Both the position numbers and the translations under genes were made by a program. A stretch of 64,000 bases of DNA from Micromussa lordhowensis (lineage: Eukaryota; Cnidaria; Anthozoa; Scleractinia; Lobophylliidae). The notes beneath the pieces were generated by a model. That model did not search any database. It saw nothing but the letters and a program-made list of their open reading frames with translations, and was not told the DNA's origin. This document shows positions 22,801 through 33,995 of this stretch, piece by piece; position 1 is the stretch's first letter, and each line of letters begins with the position of its first letter. Location of the stretch: the NCBI GenBank assembly GCA_964020085.1, contig OZ026599.1:34557586-34621585 (forward strand), given 5' to 3'.

Positions 22801-25800
22801 GAGATAGAGAGGAAGGAGTGGAGATAGGGAAAGATGGATGACAGAAATGTGGGGAGGAAAGGAGGAAAAACGAGATGGGGGATGGAGTGAGCAAGAGATG
22901 GAAGGATTTGGGAAAGGAAAAGAGGATGGAGGGAGAGACAGAGGGAGAAAGAGGTGTTAGTGAGAAACATGCCTGGTTAAATTGGCTGCTTAATTAATAC
23001 CATACACAAGACAATACATGCAATAAAAAGTACTTGGTGGATAAGTATTAATAATACCAGTAGTTCTTACCTTTCTGAGTTCATCAGAAATGACAAAGTC
23101 TTCATAAAACTCATCAAAACACTTTCTGATGTTTCCTGACTCCCTCACAATATCTTTTGAGTTAAAGAGGGTATATTAAATTACATGTTCTGCATTAGAT
23201 GAAAGGAACTTTTACTATTATTAGTAGGCATATCTAGGCTTACATCCAGAATTGTTTGGCAAAAGGAGGAGAAATTGTTCCTATTGATGGTCACCAGAAT
23301 GCCTTCTTTAGTTAAACCACTTAGTTATCAAGAGTAGTAAATCTTAGGTCATGTTCTATTGGGATCACTCGTTTCAACAGCGAACGGTTTGGGTTGATAT
23401 GGTTGGCGTTTCTCAATAGAACACTTTTCCAACCGTTTTTGGTTGGTGAGCTACAATCACGTGATATACATGTAATCATGCAAATTGAAAAAGTTAATCA
23501 CTCAAACTAACCAAAACAAGTTTTTCCCCAATAGAACACAAAAAACCCAACCAACCCACATCCAACGAGAAACGGTTGATCCCAATAGAACACGACCTTG
23601 GTCTTAACTTCATACATATTCAGAATAAAGCCATACTCATTACCCTCTCCACAGAAAGTATTTTGCCATAAATCCCCCCCTACGATGCTATCCCTTTCAG
23701 AAATTTCAAACCTTGCTCTTGAAGTCTGTCAAAAAAATCCATTGATGTAACAACACAAGAGACATTTTCTGCTGTAACAGAAGATGCTTTGATACCTATG
23801 ACGGAAAAAAGAAAAAAATAAGTTGGATGAGTAACCACAAAGTTGTGCCAGGCTGAAGGTTCTCACAAGGTGAGAGTGCCCCCCGCCCCTCTGGAAATTC
23901 CAATTAAAGTAATTTTTAGAGAGCCCCTGAACCCTCTGGAAATTGTAACCTCCACTTGTGTGTGTGTGGCGGGGGAGTATGGTTGATATTTTCTGGAATG
24001 CACAATCAAAGCTAACAAAAAAACAGCAGTACATGTAATGAAAGCAAATCAAAAGTCTCTGCTTTCGTTCTCTTCTGTATGTAGTTCAAAATTACTCACT
24101 CAATGGACCCCATGTATCAGAGGAAGACACAATCTAAAATAAAAAATACATAACATTAAACATAAAATTTTATCACCAAAAGATTAGAGTTTGGGGCAAT
24201 TGGCATTTCTGTAGATTAATATGTACTGAATGAAGTTAAATACATAGTTGTTTGTAAATATGTTTTCGTTCAGTACGCCATTGATTGTGTTTGAGTAATT
24301 TTTATTCACTGTTCCCTAAACTAGTGACTTAAATATTAACTCAAGCTCAGGTCTGAATTCGACTTGGACTTGACCATGTCAACCAGTGAACTCTATCAAT
24401 GGCTATCTCTTGTATATTTATGACAGAATGTGCAGTTCCAGAAAATACTCTGCCCACCCCCTACAGAGTGGATTGGAATTTCCTGTGAGGTGGGGTGTTC
24501 CATAAGACCGAAAACTTTAAAGAAATGTATGAACCTTAACTGGAATTTCAAGAGGGGGCAGTCTTACAAAAAATCCCTTCCATGATGGAGGTATGGATAT
24601 TTTCTGGAACTACACAATGTAGAACAGACGAATGTCTAAAGTAACAAACCTGCAGACTTGATATTACAGCAGGATCTTGAAAAAAGTCCTGTTGATTTCA
24701 AATAAAGATTGAAATTAAAACAAGTTGTCAAAGCTCTAAATCTAAGACTGAAAATTTAAATCTTTGACTCAAGTTTTAAGAAATTTAAAGCTTTTGGCAT
24801 TTGGAGCTTTAAAAGTTCTTTATTCAAAACCAACAGAGCAAGTGGTGGAAAATTTGCAAGTAGGTTTTATGCTGTTTCTAGATGTCTTGCAGCTGGACAA
24901 TGTTTTTAAAATACTCCATGCACAGCAGTCAAAACACTTTCCTTTTACAATATTATTGAGAACCATAAACAGGCTAGCTAATGTGCCATTCAGGGAAACC
25001 TTCGTGCCTTTTAGGCTAACAGGAGTGTTATTCAATGCTAACCAGACATGGGGTATTTCAAACAAAGTGTGCTACTTTGTGTCCAGTTAGCCTGCATAGC
25101 ACCCCGGTTAGCCTGAAAGGTTAATGGTGCACCAGTTGCAGTTAGTTCTCAATAATTATATTGGTAACACAACAAATTAGAAATACCGTATTTACCGGTT
25201 CAGTCCTGGTGTACCGGTTCACAAGGGAATAACCATTGTTCTTTCTTTGTTTAGGAGTCATTGGTTAGCTGTTGTGTATTGTTTGGTCTTTTGTATCGGC
25301 TCTTGTGAACCGGTACACGAGGACAGAACCGGTAGTCATAAATGGAAAAGTTTCTGACTGCCAGACAATAGGTATTTTAAACACAGGCTCTCCAGTTGCT
25401 AGATATCTACATGTAGGTCACAGCGGTGAGTGCAAATGTAAACTCATTCAATGTATACAAGTGATTCCAAGTTCATGGAAGTGCATTTATTTCCTCATCA
25501 AATGGCTTCGAAAGTTGACGAACTTAACGATCAATGTAAAACACAGGGGCACTGAGACTGAGGGTAAAATGCAATCTGCAGACCAGGGGTGAATTGCAGA
25601 CTACAGACGTTTTAAGTATGACATGTTATTTCCATTATTGAGTGCTGCCTGTAAACAGAATTAGTCAGGCTAATCACAGTCAAATTCTCCACTCTAGTTC
25701 GATTCGGGTTAGACTAAATTTCACTCAGGTTAAACTGAATATCACTCAAGTTAGACTGAATATCACTCTGGTTAGCCTGAATATCATTCTGGTTAGACTG

Positions 25801-26623
25801 AATATCACTTCGCTTGTAGTGAGTACCACTCGGGTTAACTGCTGACTTGCACTTCTTGTTGGCAACGGGCTTATGCGTGACAAATGACGAGGCCAAAAAG
25901 CAACTAAAAAAATGTGTAATGGGTGAATATATGAAAAAAAAACTATTGTCAACAGTACCTAAAAGTATATGTGATGGGTGAATTTTGTTACAATTTGTGC
26001 GCGAAACATGATCACAACAGCTGCGGCACTGTGTTGGCATTGTAGAAGAAAACTAGCTACAATTAGTTTATTTATGTTAAATATGAAGTAAAGGAAGAAT
26101 CGGGAGATTATAACAGCTGAGCCTAATCACGCTACAGCAAATTGCAGTTTCCAAAACTACAACTGGAAAAAGACAACCGCAAAAAAAAAATAATAAAAAA
26201 CTTTATTTATCCAGGGTGGTCTGTCGCTTGTCGCCATTGGCATGGCTGACGAGACTTATAAACAATAACAACTCACCAAAACAAATTTGTCTTTCTGATA
26301 CGCCTGAAATAACTGGTCGTAAGAGAACATTTGCACTTTACTTCGCGATATCATTCCCCTGCAAAATGAGATGATCAAAATATTGTTTTCGATAAGTAAG
26401 CTTTCTAGAAATCTTCGCGCGCTTTTCTTCTGTGAGATCGAGCTGAACCCTGGTGTGAAAAATCTCTCACGAACAGTTATACCAACGTGCATTCTAAAAT
26501 CAATCGATAACTTATTTGCCCTTACCATTTCATAAAAAGTTCTTTAACTTCAGAAGATTCAAAACCTGGAAAAGTTTTGTTTGGTACAAACTGAAACGTA
26601 AAATTCTTCTCGTCGTCCGCCAT
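9503..26623 (-). CDS. CFAP300: Cilia- and flagella-associated protein 300
   Basis: CFAP300 (C11orf70) is a cytoplasmic factor needed to assemble outer and inner dynein arms of motile cilia. Ten exons join in frame: 26623-26526, 26358-26277, 24688-24650, 24133-24100, 23795-23712, 23153-23071, 22154-22044, 21492-21431, 10511-10445 and 9619-9503. The product is 258 aa; the human protein is about 267 aa. Family signatures in order are PNKTFPGFESSEVKELFMKW (res 14-33), FQAYQKDKFVL, DFFQDPAVI, DIVRESGNIRKC, ISDELRKVLL, FKHICLGGQVCQYED, NPYLETTKTIYKDL, VHKDPTTKKLQV and YPSLTPHDQSFAYM near the C-terminus. All introns begin GT and end AG. Intron 8 (21430-10512, 10.9 kb) contains a large transposon with two genes. 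The start is the ATG giving MADDEKN; an upstream in-frame Met 40 codons earlier looks like 5' UTR. Confidence 0.93.
11068..11696. mobile_element. Fold-back repeat with C-rich end, in CFAP300 intron 8
   Basis: The left end is a run of about 16 C followed by ggggtgggtactccc; the right end is the inverted gggagtacccctcgggtat. Between them, cataaatagggta recurs at least four times. The C run is a likely sequencing or assembly weak point. There is no coding potential. Confidence 0.65.
12031..12055 (+). repeat. Left terminal inverted repeat of the composite element
   Basis: It begins cagtaccgctcagatatac and is an exact reverse complement of 21244-21268. TA precedes it at 12029-12030. The CAGT start is typical of Tc1-like element ends. 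Confidence 0.85.
12071..12230 (+). repeat. Left subterminal array of 22-bp units
   Basis: About six to seven units of tatacgcacatacgcgtatg plus two variable bases repeat with a 22-bp period. The sixteen-base core is nearly self-complementary around acgcg. The same unit recurs at the other end of the element in the same orientation. Translations of the array (YAYIRVYLYA-like) are artefacts. Confidence 0.85.
12231..13182. other. Non-coding interior of the composite element, left side
   Basis: AT-rich sequence between the left array and a nested fold-back repeat. Short open frames occur but none shows a recognisable domain or sits next to credible splice sites. I see no gene. Confidence 0.5.
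13183..13745. mobile_element. Nested fold-back repeat with three internal units
   Basis: The ends actatatgcccggcagc (left) and gctgccgggcatatagc (right) are inverted. Inside, three related segments carry rtttagaaatgtcaagcgat followed by aaaattattttggttttac, and tgcccggcagtcag recurs twice. It lies just downstream of the BEN gene stop codon. Confidence 0.65.
13822..17474 (-). CDS. BEN-domain protein, three exons, inside the composite element
   Basis: BEN domains bind DNA or chromatin proteins in animal and some viral proteins. Three exons join in frame: 17474-17279, 17120-16927 and 14673-13822, giving about 413 aa (411 if the second Met, MALRASL, is used). The N-terminal part (VVPVKNIQTVV, KVRVEFEGHVHDAEIIAVNG) looks like a small beta module. 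Exon 2 encodes a basic KKKK-rich segment (KTKEKTKKKKEPEQ). Exon 3 encodes a long Pro/Ser-rich linker, a helix near residues 237-264, then the BEN-like domain at about 336-406 with VRHFFSPQELDGRNVRG, KLPLDPDKVRKIKEIIFRFY and WRECRKAIDGFLR. A partial duplicate of exon 2 lies at 15515-15363 within intron 2. Molecular role is unknown; carried within a transposon it may regulate or bind it, which is inference. Confidence 0.75.
15363..15515 (-). pseudogene. Duplicated copy of BEN gene exon 2, probably not functional
   Basis: This copy matches the 3' two-thirds of exon 2 (16927-17060) closely, including the donor (cag then gtaagc) and the encoded ETQPSDTIHVAK and EKTKKKKEPEQ. It has a 6-bp insertion (tcatgt on the coding strand), and a TAA lies in frame just upstream. 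The 5' portion and acceptor of exon 2 are not preserved. It ends in the same phase as exon 2, so inclusion in the mRNA is not excluded. Confidence 0.65.
16658..16898. mobile_element. 241-bp MITE inserted in one copy of the BEN intron duplication
   Basis: The ends are gggccggattgttcgaaagc and the near reverse complement gctttgaacaactcggccc. The adjoining interior has ggttaacgctaacccagg and the inverted cctgggttagcttaacc. The paralogous position near 15340-15346 lacks it, giving an empty site. Related copies are at 52506-52746 and about 41017-41259. Confidence 0.8.
17475..17759. promoter_or_regulatory. Shared divergent promoter region of BEN and transposase genes
   Basis: 285 bp separate the two start codons on opposite strands. 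Two agccaatca motifs (CCAAT boxes, NF-Y type) lie 24 bp apart at 17578-17586 and 17602-17610. No clear TATA box was identified. A bidirectional promoter is inferred from spacing and these boxes. Confidence 0.55.
17760..18941 (+). CDS. Tc1-like DD34E transposase with two introns
   Basis: Tc1/mariner transposases cut and paste DNA at TA sites. Three exons join in frame: 17760-18021, 18116-18592 and 18667-18941, encoding 337 aa, the normal family length. The N-terminus has a helix-turn-helix (IISLASKSKSINAIVRQLK, TRQTVAKVLKKY) and the GRPR-like motif TPGRQP. The catalytic motifs are intact: FTDES (first D), RFQQDNDPKHKS (second D) and PDMNPIELLWHELK (E), with 34 residues between the second D and E. 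Both introns (94 and 74 bp) have GT-AG ends and interrupt codons cleanly. There are no stops or frameshifts. AATAAA follows the stop at once (18942-18947). It could be an active transposase or a host-retained one. Confidence 0.92.
18942..18947 (+). promoter_or_regulatory. Polyadenylation signal of the transposase gene
   Basis: AATAAA overlaps the region directly after the TAA stop codon; a second copy follows about 12 bp later. The 3' UTR would be very short. Confidence 0.6.
19548..20390 (+). repeat. Diverged minisatellite interrupted by an inverted repeat
   Basis: At least six irregular units of roughly 58 bp or longer share tcatgatcaaagcgtggttt, then ttgaataaaaagttagtcaagg. Between units three and four lies a perfect 31-bp inverted repeat (19828-19858 and 19907-19937) whose core is gatcggatcgaaatccacc. 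No coding function is seen. Confidence 0.6.
21052..21238 (+). repeat. Right subterminal array of 22-bp units
   Basis: About six units of tatacgcacatacgcgtatg or close variants repeat every 22 bp, matching the left array at 12071-12230 in the same orientation. One inverted unit is present near 21055-21078. Confidence 0.85.
21244..21268 (-). repeat. Right terminal inverted repeat of the composite element
   Basis: It is the exact reverse complement of 12031-12055 over 25 bp, followed by TA at 21269-21270. Confidence 0.85.
22676..22965 (+). repeat. Purine-rich tract (GA-rich)
   Basis: About 290 bp of the + strand are almost entirely A and G (gagagaggag-like, no fixed period). It lies in CFAP300 intron 6, between the exons at 23153-23071 and 22154-22044. 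The reverse frames are Ser/Leu/Pro artefacts. Such tracts can form triplex DNA and are unstable. Confidence 0.8.
23346..23598. mobile_element. Fold-back MITE in CFAP300 intron 5
   Basis: The ends ggtcatgttctattgggatc and gatcccaatagaacacgacc are reverse complements with one mismatch. Further caatagaacac motifs in both orientations lie inside. It is about 253 bp with no coding potential. Confidence 0.8.
25192..25335. mobile_element. Short fold-back repeat in CFAP300 intron 2
   Basis: The left arm begins ttaccggttcagtcctggtg; the right arm is its near reverse complement ending gaggacagaaccggta. The arms are about 36 bp around a loop of about 70 bp. Confidence 0.75.
25705..25811 (+). repeat. 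21-bp tandem repeat, about five units
   Basis: Units of ggttagactgaatatcactc plus one base repeat every 21 bp. Because 21 is a multiple of three, both strands give repeating heptads (for example SDIQSNQ on the - strand), but there is no splice or domain context, so this is treated as non-coding. Confidence 0.75.
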
Positions 26624-29600
26624 TTTGATTAACAGTGCATGATGGGATGTGTTTGTGTCTCTATAAACCGCTGACTGCGAGCAATGCCAGAACTGGAACG
26701 ACATTTTCCGATTAAACCGGGCCAGCCAAGAGGAATGGCTCACATCATTTTCTTGTTCCTTTTCCTTTTCCGAATTCCTTGCATAAGTGAAGAGAAGTAG
26801 GGAAATGAACCGTTTTGTGAAAATGGACCGGCAAATGACTGAACCGACCGGTCAAATGCAAAGTGGACCTCCGAGGTGGTGCCAGATATTCCGGTCTGAA
26901 GGAACCGAAACGGACACCGACCGAAATTTTCAGAATCTTTGGCATAGTGGAAACCAGGCCTTGTATATCGGTCACCTCATACATTTCTCTATATAAAAAA
27001 CGTTTTCAGTTCTTTACAGCTGACCAGCCTCTAATTTCTCCGATTTAATAAATCAGAGGTCGCCTAGCAAGAAGACTTCAAAATAGTCGTTGATTCGCGC
27101 GAAATTGCTATCGACTGCCAGTGATTGAACAATAGTTCAGTTCAGAGAGAAATAATTCAGTTGCACTGTACACTTATAACTGTGTTGACCTATTTTTATA
27201 CATAATAGACAAATTAGTTTCATGTTTCATTAGTTCCTGGGCAATGGAAGGTGACTAAGCTTTTAGACTAATTTTACTTCTTTTCGAATTTTCGAGACCG
27301 TTAGGGTGTATAAGTACTCTAAAAAGCATACAAACGCACAAAAAAAGACATTTATTCTTATTAAAAAGATATGCGTATTTTTCATTCCCTTCTTAACATA
27401 TCCTTAAAATTTACCCAATCTCAGAATCAATATTCTGATCAGAAAAAGATTCATATGAAAAAGACGGCTTCGTGCGAGTAAGAAACTAGACCGCGTACAC
27501 TGTAGCGCCGGAAGCTGATTTGAAAACGGAGGTGTTCACTCTGGAAACGCATAAATGTCTTCCGTCCACATTACGTCGGAGATATTAATCATGTTAAAAT
27601 TTTCGATGTTTGTTTGAGAAAAACTCGGGAAGGGGAATATTATGATTATCAGGACCTCGTCGTTTTCGAAAAAAAAATCCGTTTTCAAAATGTTCCCGTC
27701 CACACTAAAACGTAAAGAGCATTTTCGAAAAGCTCGTGACGGATTAGTGTGGACGATAGGTGTAAAGTTGCGTTTTCAAATTTCTCCGGCGTAAAGTGGG
27801 GGCGGCCTGTGTACAAAACGGCAATGTTTCGGCTGATTGAAGACTAGTTTTGCAGCTGCGTGGTTCCCGAGGATCTGCGTCGAAGGCGAAAGTTCAGATG
27901 GGAAAGGTGCTGTTGGCGGACCTTTATCGGGATCATTTCGAGACTGCAAAATGAAGAACAAAAGTTAACCGCTTTCCTTTTGATCTCCATAGTTAGTTTC
28001 GCATTGTTTAGCCTGTCCGTTCTCAGTACTCCTGGTACTGTTGTATCTTACTCGTAGCAACCCTGTGAAGAAACTCTCTCAGAATAGTCAACGTTCCTCG
28101 GTCAAACCGTTGTTCTTTGAAATTGGGATGTTTTGCGCATGCTCCTATTTTGATTCTCTCGTTTGTCAGTAGTTTCTCACAAGTTTGGTTCTAGTCACGA
28201 GATGATAAGTCTAAAACCAAACGGAAGTCTCGACTTGTATGCTATCTGGCCTATACCCGCTTAACTGACGCAAAAATAGTCTTTCCGAAAAAAATCACTA
28301 TAATCGAAAAAAAAAAATAACGAGTTGAATTTCCACAATAACTTTCATCGTACGTTCTAGGTCGACAATCCATGCTTTCACTGAAGAGTTTAGTATCAGT
28401 TTTGGTAATGTGTTTAAAAAGAGTTTAGAAGGTACAGCAAATAAAATATACGGGATATACGATAGCCGTTTTTCTGTGTCTTTCAGGGTAGGAGGCCTTA
28501 TCAAGGGATTTTGTTTGATCATAAACACTATATTCAGCTCTTCTTTTACCACTGAGTTGCGCAAAAAAGTAAAGTGGGCAAGAAAATGACTCTTAGGAAC
28601 CCCTGTTCGTGTGCAGTTAATTACGTACCTCACTGCCAAGTTTATCTTTACAAATGGAATTTTTAAATTCCACTTAAGTTAGGTAACCTATCCATGTATG
28701 TATTTAATTTGTCTCGCTAGGATGTTTTCTGAATGAGCTCATCACGGTTTTATCGGGATTCTTCGCGAAGTTCAGATATCTGAAATGATTCGCACATGTA
28801 ACAGCCAAATAAGGAGTTATACGTCTCCATATCCACTTCTATTACGTCATGTTACGTCACGGTGTATGAATGTGCATTTTAGTAATTGACACGTAACCGT
28901 TTCAAGAGTTTAATTGGTTTGTCATGCAGTATCGGTGAATAACAGAACGTGCAGACCTTCATGCGTGCCTAAAACAAGTTCCAATGACGCAGTGCTGTAA
29001 AATAACTGTCGTATTGCACAATGCTATCGTCGAAACATAATATTCCGTCGCCAACCTGATCATTCATACTGTAGTACATGCTGATTTCGAAGAACCCCTT
29101 CTGTACCGCTCAGGGCTGTTAAGGCTTAATCAACAAGTTCATAAGTGTTTTCCTTCATCAAAATGTAAATTTGTTATTTCCTCGTTTTGAAAATCAGTAT
29201 ACTGACAGGTAATAAACATTTAACGGACAACTACAATGCAGCTTTCTTTCAACACTGCTACACCGGTGTAAAAATAACATAGAAACTGAAAACGACTTTT
29301 ATTGAATTTTCTCATGGGAAATGGAAGGGCTTTGTCTGGCGAACGTTCATGTTTTGGTTGACCAATTCAAGTGAAAAGGTCAACAGCACTTTCTACTTAC
29401 TTAGTGTAAGTGCATAAAACTTCTCTGCTGATTATTTGAAACCATTCGGCAATTGTCATCAAGTCCCTTAGCATTCGAATACCGTTCCCTGCAGAAAGTT
29501 TTCATATTCGAAGCAACAGTTGCTATGCTGTGATTTCTGCGTTTTTAGTCGGATTAATGTTTTTTTTCGACCTTTTACGAAATTCAATAGCAGATGAAGA

Positions 29601-32600
29601 ACTGATATTGATCAATCACCGAAGTGTGATCATTTTCATGGCCCTCTGCTCTGAAAGACGTGACTTCGCATCTGATTTTACGCTTCAAGCTTTTCACGCC
29701 GGATTTCAGTCTTTATTGACGATGAAAGGTCGTAAAAAGAAGGAAACAAGGTTCTGTAGTCACTCAGTTTTGGAGATAGTCCAGTTTATATTCAAGATAT
29801 ACCTGTCGGAAATAGGTAGGAATCTATTTGTGACTTGTGCCAGGCAGACAACAAACAAATATCATTTGATAAAACACAGTCTTTATTTTCTCTCAAAAGA
29901 TACCGTCAAAGACTTGTTTTGAAATAGAAGCGTTCGTCTTCCGTTATAGCTTTTATGCGCCTGCGCAAATTAAATCCTTCAGAACCGGATCATAAACTCA
30001 ACAGTACAAATCCGCTTTTGAAAGTTAAACACCTACTGAACTGTCTGATTTGTGACCTAGATTATAAAATCAAGTTTGGTATTGATCGTTGGTCAAGATA
30101 AATAACCGTATTTTCACCTGGTATGCAAGATAACAGACCGCCATGGCGCAAGTTTTACGTGAAGATAAAAGGTTTGGCGGGAACTCCAACGAAGCGCGAG
30201 CTGGCGCGCGCAATCCGGTTGCATTCAAAGTGTTCGCAAGATAGTAGAATTAACCGTGGTTATCTGTTCAATAGTCTAGAAAGTTCCAGATCTGCTTTGA
30301 TATAAGCCATGTCTTTCCCACTCGACGCCTGTAAGTCAATTTTAAAATTTTCTTCCGCTGAAATTTTTGCACCACATAGTATCATCACTATCTCAGGTGG
30401 CCTTTATCTCGATCTTGTGATATTGAATCAACAAATGCCCCAAGATAATGTCCAAGTGCAGTCGGATTTTTCACTGGAAGAATCAGTGATTTCGAATAGA
30501 TTGAGCTACGTTGAATGGCGCAGTACAGGCTTCCCAAGTGGGTCACGCTACTTCGCCATGTCTTTACGTTCTTGCCTTTAGTCAATATTTTTTTCCTAAA
30601 ATAGCTTGTTTTGTTAAGCGCCTACGATGGCGTGAATATCACAAGAGCCCAGTTTGGTTGAAAAACTTGTATTGCAAAACGAGTTTGCCTCGATATTTCC
30701 TTCAAGAGCTCTCGCAGCCTTGTCTAAACGAGCAGCCAATATTTGTTTCTGTGTTGTCGCATTCGTTTTTGCGATAAAAGCTGTGCGCTTGCTTGAATAG
30801 ATTATCAGTTACAGATAGAAAACAAAACACGCGCGCGAGTGGCATATCTATTACGCGCGCGGCCATTTTCTCTTTCCCTTCGCATGCCGCCATTTCAGTT
30901 TTCTGCTTTTTCTCTGTCTTCTCTTTTCAGGTCAACAATCTGTGCGGGAGCTCAAAGCTAATAATGGATCTGCCTTTTGTGTACACGTGTATTGACAGAC
31001 TTTTACCTTTGCCATATTGAATTCTCAAAGCACAATATTTATTTACAGTGCACCATTTAGCTATGGCGAGATTCCAACTTTGATATCAACTGGCAAGCAA
31101 ATCAAGAAAGAAAGCCGATCCGCTCTCTCTCTCTGATGGACCACCTTTGTTATGTTACTGAGATCTAATCAATTTGAATCAAGGATCAATTGATGGCGAA
31201 AACAAAAAGAGAAGTCAAAAATGAAAAGAAAATACATTCGTGAACTGGGCAACTGAGACAAAGATAGCTGTGTTATCAGACTGGTTATTTGTGAAAGATG
31301 TAAACATCAATGCAACACCGAATCGTTCTTGGCCATAAACTTCTGGTCTCTGGCCTTGGGTAAAATTCTTCCCAGCTTTTACAGAAGCAACAAAACTAGC
31401 AGTAAACTGGCGGAAGTTCAGAGTACTGTCAGCTTGCAGGTTGCGGTTTGTGTCTGTTCGTGACTGTCATTTCCAAGCTTCTGATGTATTGTTCATTGTT
31501 CAAAGGTTTTCCCGGGATCGTGGGAAAAAAGCGGTTGCCATAACGACTTTTTCCTGAGCTTGCCGAAACAGCTAGCAACATAAATGAGGCCGGTTTCAAA
31601 TAAAACAACAAAGAAAAACCAAACACATAAAGCTTCTAGATTTAGAAGAAATTTCGAGATCGAAACGCTTAGCTCCTCGGACGTTACCTTTAGTTGTCAC
31701 CTAGGTTTAGAGAAGGCGTTGAGAACAACTCTCTTTTTCTCTGGCCTGTTTCCATAGCTAGCCGACCTGATCGATCATGTAGGCTGAATTTTCAATCGCT
31801 CACGTGTTGTAGTTACCAAGAACAGCAGGATACATCAGCAAGAAGAGGACAAAGAGTAAAATTGTGCGCCTAATGAACTGGATTGATTTCGCTTTTCTGT
31901 ACTGAACTGTATTGTGTCTTTTGTAAAAATACTCTCTTTCATCAGTTGTAGCGCTAGTCGGAAATAGCGACACACTCAGTTATTCCTGATATCACAATGA
32001 CGCTGGGAAAGACCAAGAACCTTGTTAAATATAGTTTATATGGCGTTGAATAAAGCTTACAAATCCTCTCTAGCTTGGTAGGGTTTCTTGAGTTTCGTTT
32101 CTTTGCCCTCAGGAAATCGAAGATATCAATCATGGTGTCAAATGCCCACAAACACTGCTATGAACACGGTTCTTTTTATTCGCTAGCTACATGCAAATAG
32201 ATTTCTATAAAACAGTAGGGGTTTGTATACATTTTGTTTTCACATCCTCTGGAAACAAATCAAGCATTTTGACTCGTTAAATTGAGTGAAAAACATGTTA
32301 ATTGCAGTTACAGAAAAAAGTTCATCCGAAGAATCACGAGTGACTTTGCCAACTGGGCTGTCAAGTTCGCTTTTCTGATCGCGTGATAGCGATCTTATAC
32401 CCCACGCTTTTCGCGCGTAATTTTGCGTGTTCTGTCAATGGCTCATTGTTCTTCAGTTAGCTGACAAGATATGATGGCCACCCACCTCTGTTGGCATAAA
32501 CCAAGATATTGATTTTTACGGAACGATCTCAGCGAGTGTACTCCGGTCGTTTCCAGTTAGCTGATTAAAATGAATTAAGTCGACTAGTTCATTAGACGTT

Positions 32601-33995
32601 TCAGCGCCGAATAAGCAGTCACGTATCGATGCAGATATGTCAGTTGGAAGTCTAAACCGTTGTTTTTTAAAGTTTCCAGTTCCAGCCCGCGGGGGGAAAG
32701 ATTAATTTGAAAAGAGAAAACCTTCGGTATTATGAGATACTGACAAACTCTCGCTTGCACTGCCAACTGCGTTTCGGGAAATTGAAATTAATCGAACCGT
32801 AAGACAAAGAAGAAAAACATGGGCGAAGCTTGGAACTGTGTAATCACAGACGTAGTTGTCCATCTTATTTTTCATGGGAACAATGTGACTTCCGGCGCAT
32901 CGACCTGTCAGTAATAAAGTCAAGTGTTACTCATTACAAACCTGAGACGGCTGGCGACAGTTCGAACAAAGGGGGGAGCATCATTAGCAACAATGGATGG
33001 AACAGGTCGGGAGTTAATAAAGCGTTAAAAAAAGAAAAGATAGAAGACCCCCAGATCAAATTGTTCAAACAAAACTTTTGAGAACGCCTTTCTTCGGTGA
33101 ACATAGCTCGCAGAAAATGTAAAGTGGAAAATTATTTGGGACAACGTAGAATGCAAATAAAAAAGTGGCTTTTGCTGAACCCCCCGGTAAATTGTTGAGC
33201 ACTACGTGATCTCCCTTGTCGCCATTTGAACACAGAAACGGTCACTAAAGTAGGTCGGAAAACCACGCAATAAGAACTTTGCCACAAAAACCTTTCGCGG
33301 CTCAAGCGGGCGTAGTTTACTTCCTTCGTTCTCGCTGTGTACTATCCTCGTCACATTGCAAAACAGACTCACACAAACACTAGATTCGATATTTATCGCA
33401 CAGCAGCATATTAGGTAAGGCTTGTTTACATGTAATTGGCATTGTATCGTGTATTCTAGTCCCTGTGGAGTATCATAAGGTCTGTCAGAAGTATCGCCAA
33501 CGCCGTTGAGCGCGTCAGTAGCTGTCGTCAATAAATCAAGTTGCTGAGCTGTACTTGCCGAGCATAAGTTCTGGAAAGACCCAGAGAAGACTCAGCGCCA
33601 GCACAGCAGCAAACTTTGAAAAAAGCCCACGGTTTAAAATCTCACCCCGTAACTGCAACTTCTTACGTAGATCTCAGAAATAGACCAACACAATGAGGCC
33701 TTTCATCACTAAGCGATCGTTTGACTAGACGCGCGCGCTGATTGGCTGAAGGTTACAGTTGGCATGGCAACCAAATCTGGCGACTAATCATTACGTCACG
33801 TCCCACCCGAAAACCAGGTCCCCCGCGACGCGAAAATAATAGCGTGTGTAATGTATGTATATAATATTCCCGATACTGCCCTTGGCAAGCTTCGTAACAG
33901 TTTTGACTAATTACGGCGCGAGCGCTTCACTTTTTGATGCGTCAGTACCGTGCCACAGAAGACACACGACGTAACACGAACGCTATTCACTAACA
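26624..33995. other. Intergenic region between CFAP300 and YAP (divergent)
   Basis: 7.4 kb lie between the CFAP300 start codon (- strand) and the YAP start codon (+ strand). It must hold both promoters and any 5' UTR exons. A fold-back MITE lies at 27506-27791. The longest open frames (29530-29922 and 30309-30581 on +) show no domain, no codon-like pattern and no credible splice partners. An acgtcacgtcc motif (CRE-like half sites) occurs near 33794. No gene is supported. Confidence 0.6.
27506..27791. mobile_element. Fold-back MITE
   Basis: The ends cgccggaagctgatttgaaa and the near reverse complement ttttcaaatttctccggcg bracket 286 bp. Internally gtccacactaaaacg and the inverted tagtgtggacg recur. 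Confidence 0.7.

Noticed and set aside
22640..22970. Ser/Leu/Pro-rich open frames on the - strand
   Set aside because: Produced by the purine-rich tract; no domain or splice context.
29530..29922. 130-codon open frame between CFAP300 and YAP
   Set aside because: No recognisable domain, no codon-like composition and no neighbouring exons in frame.
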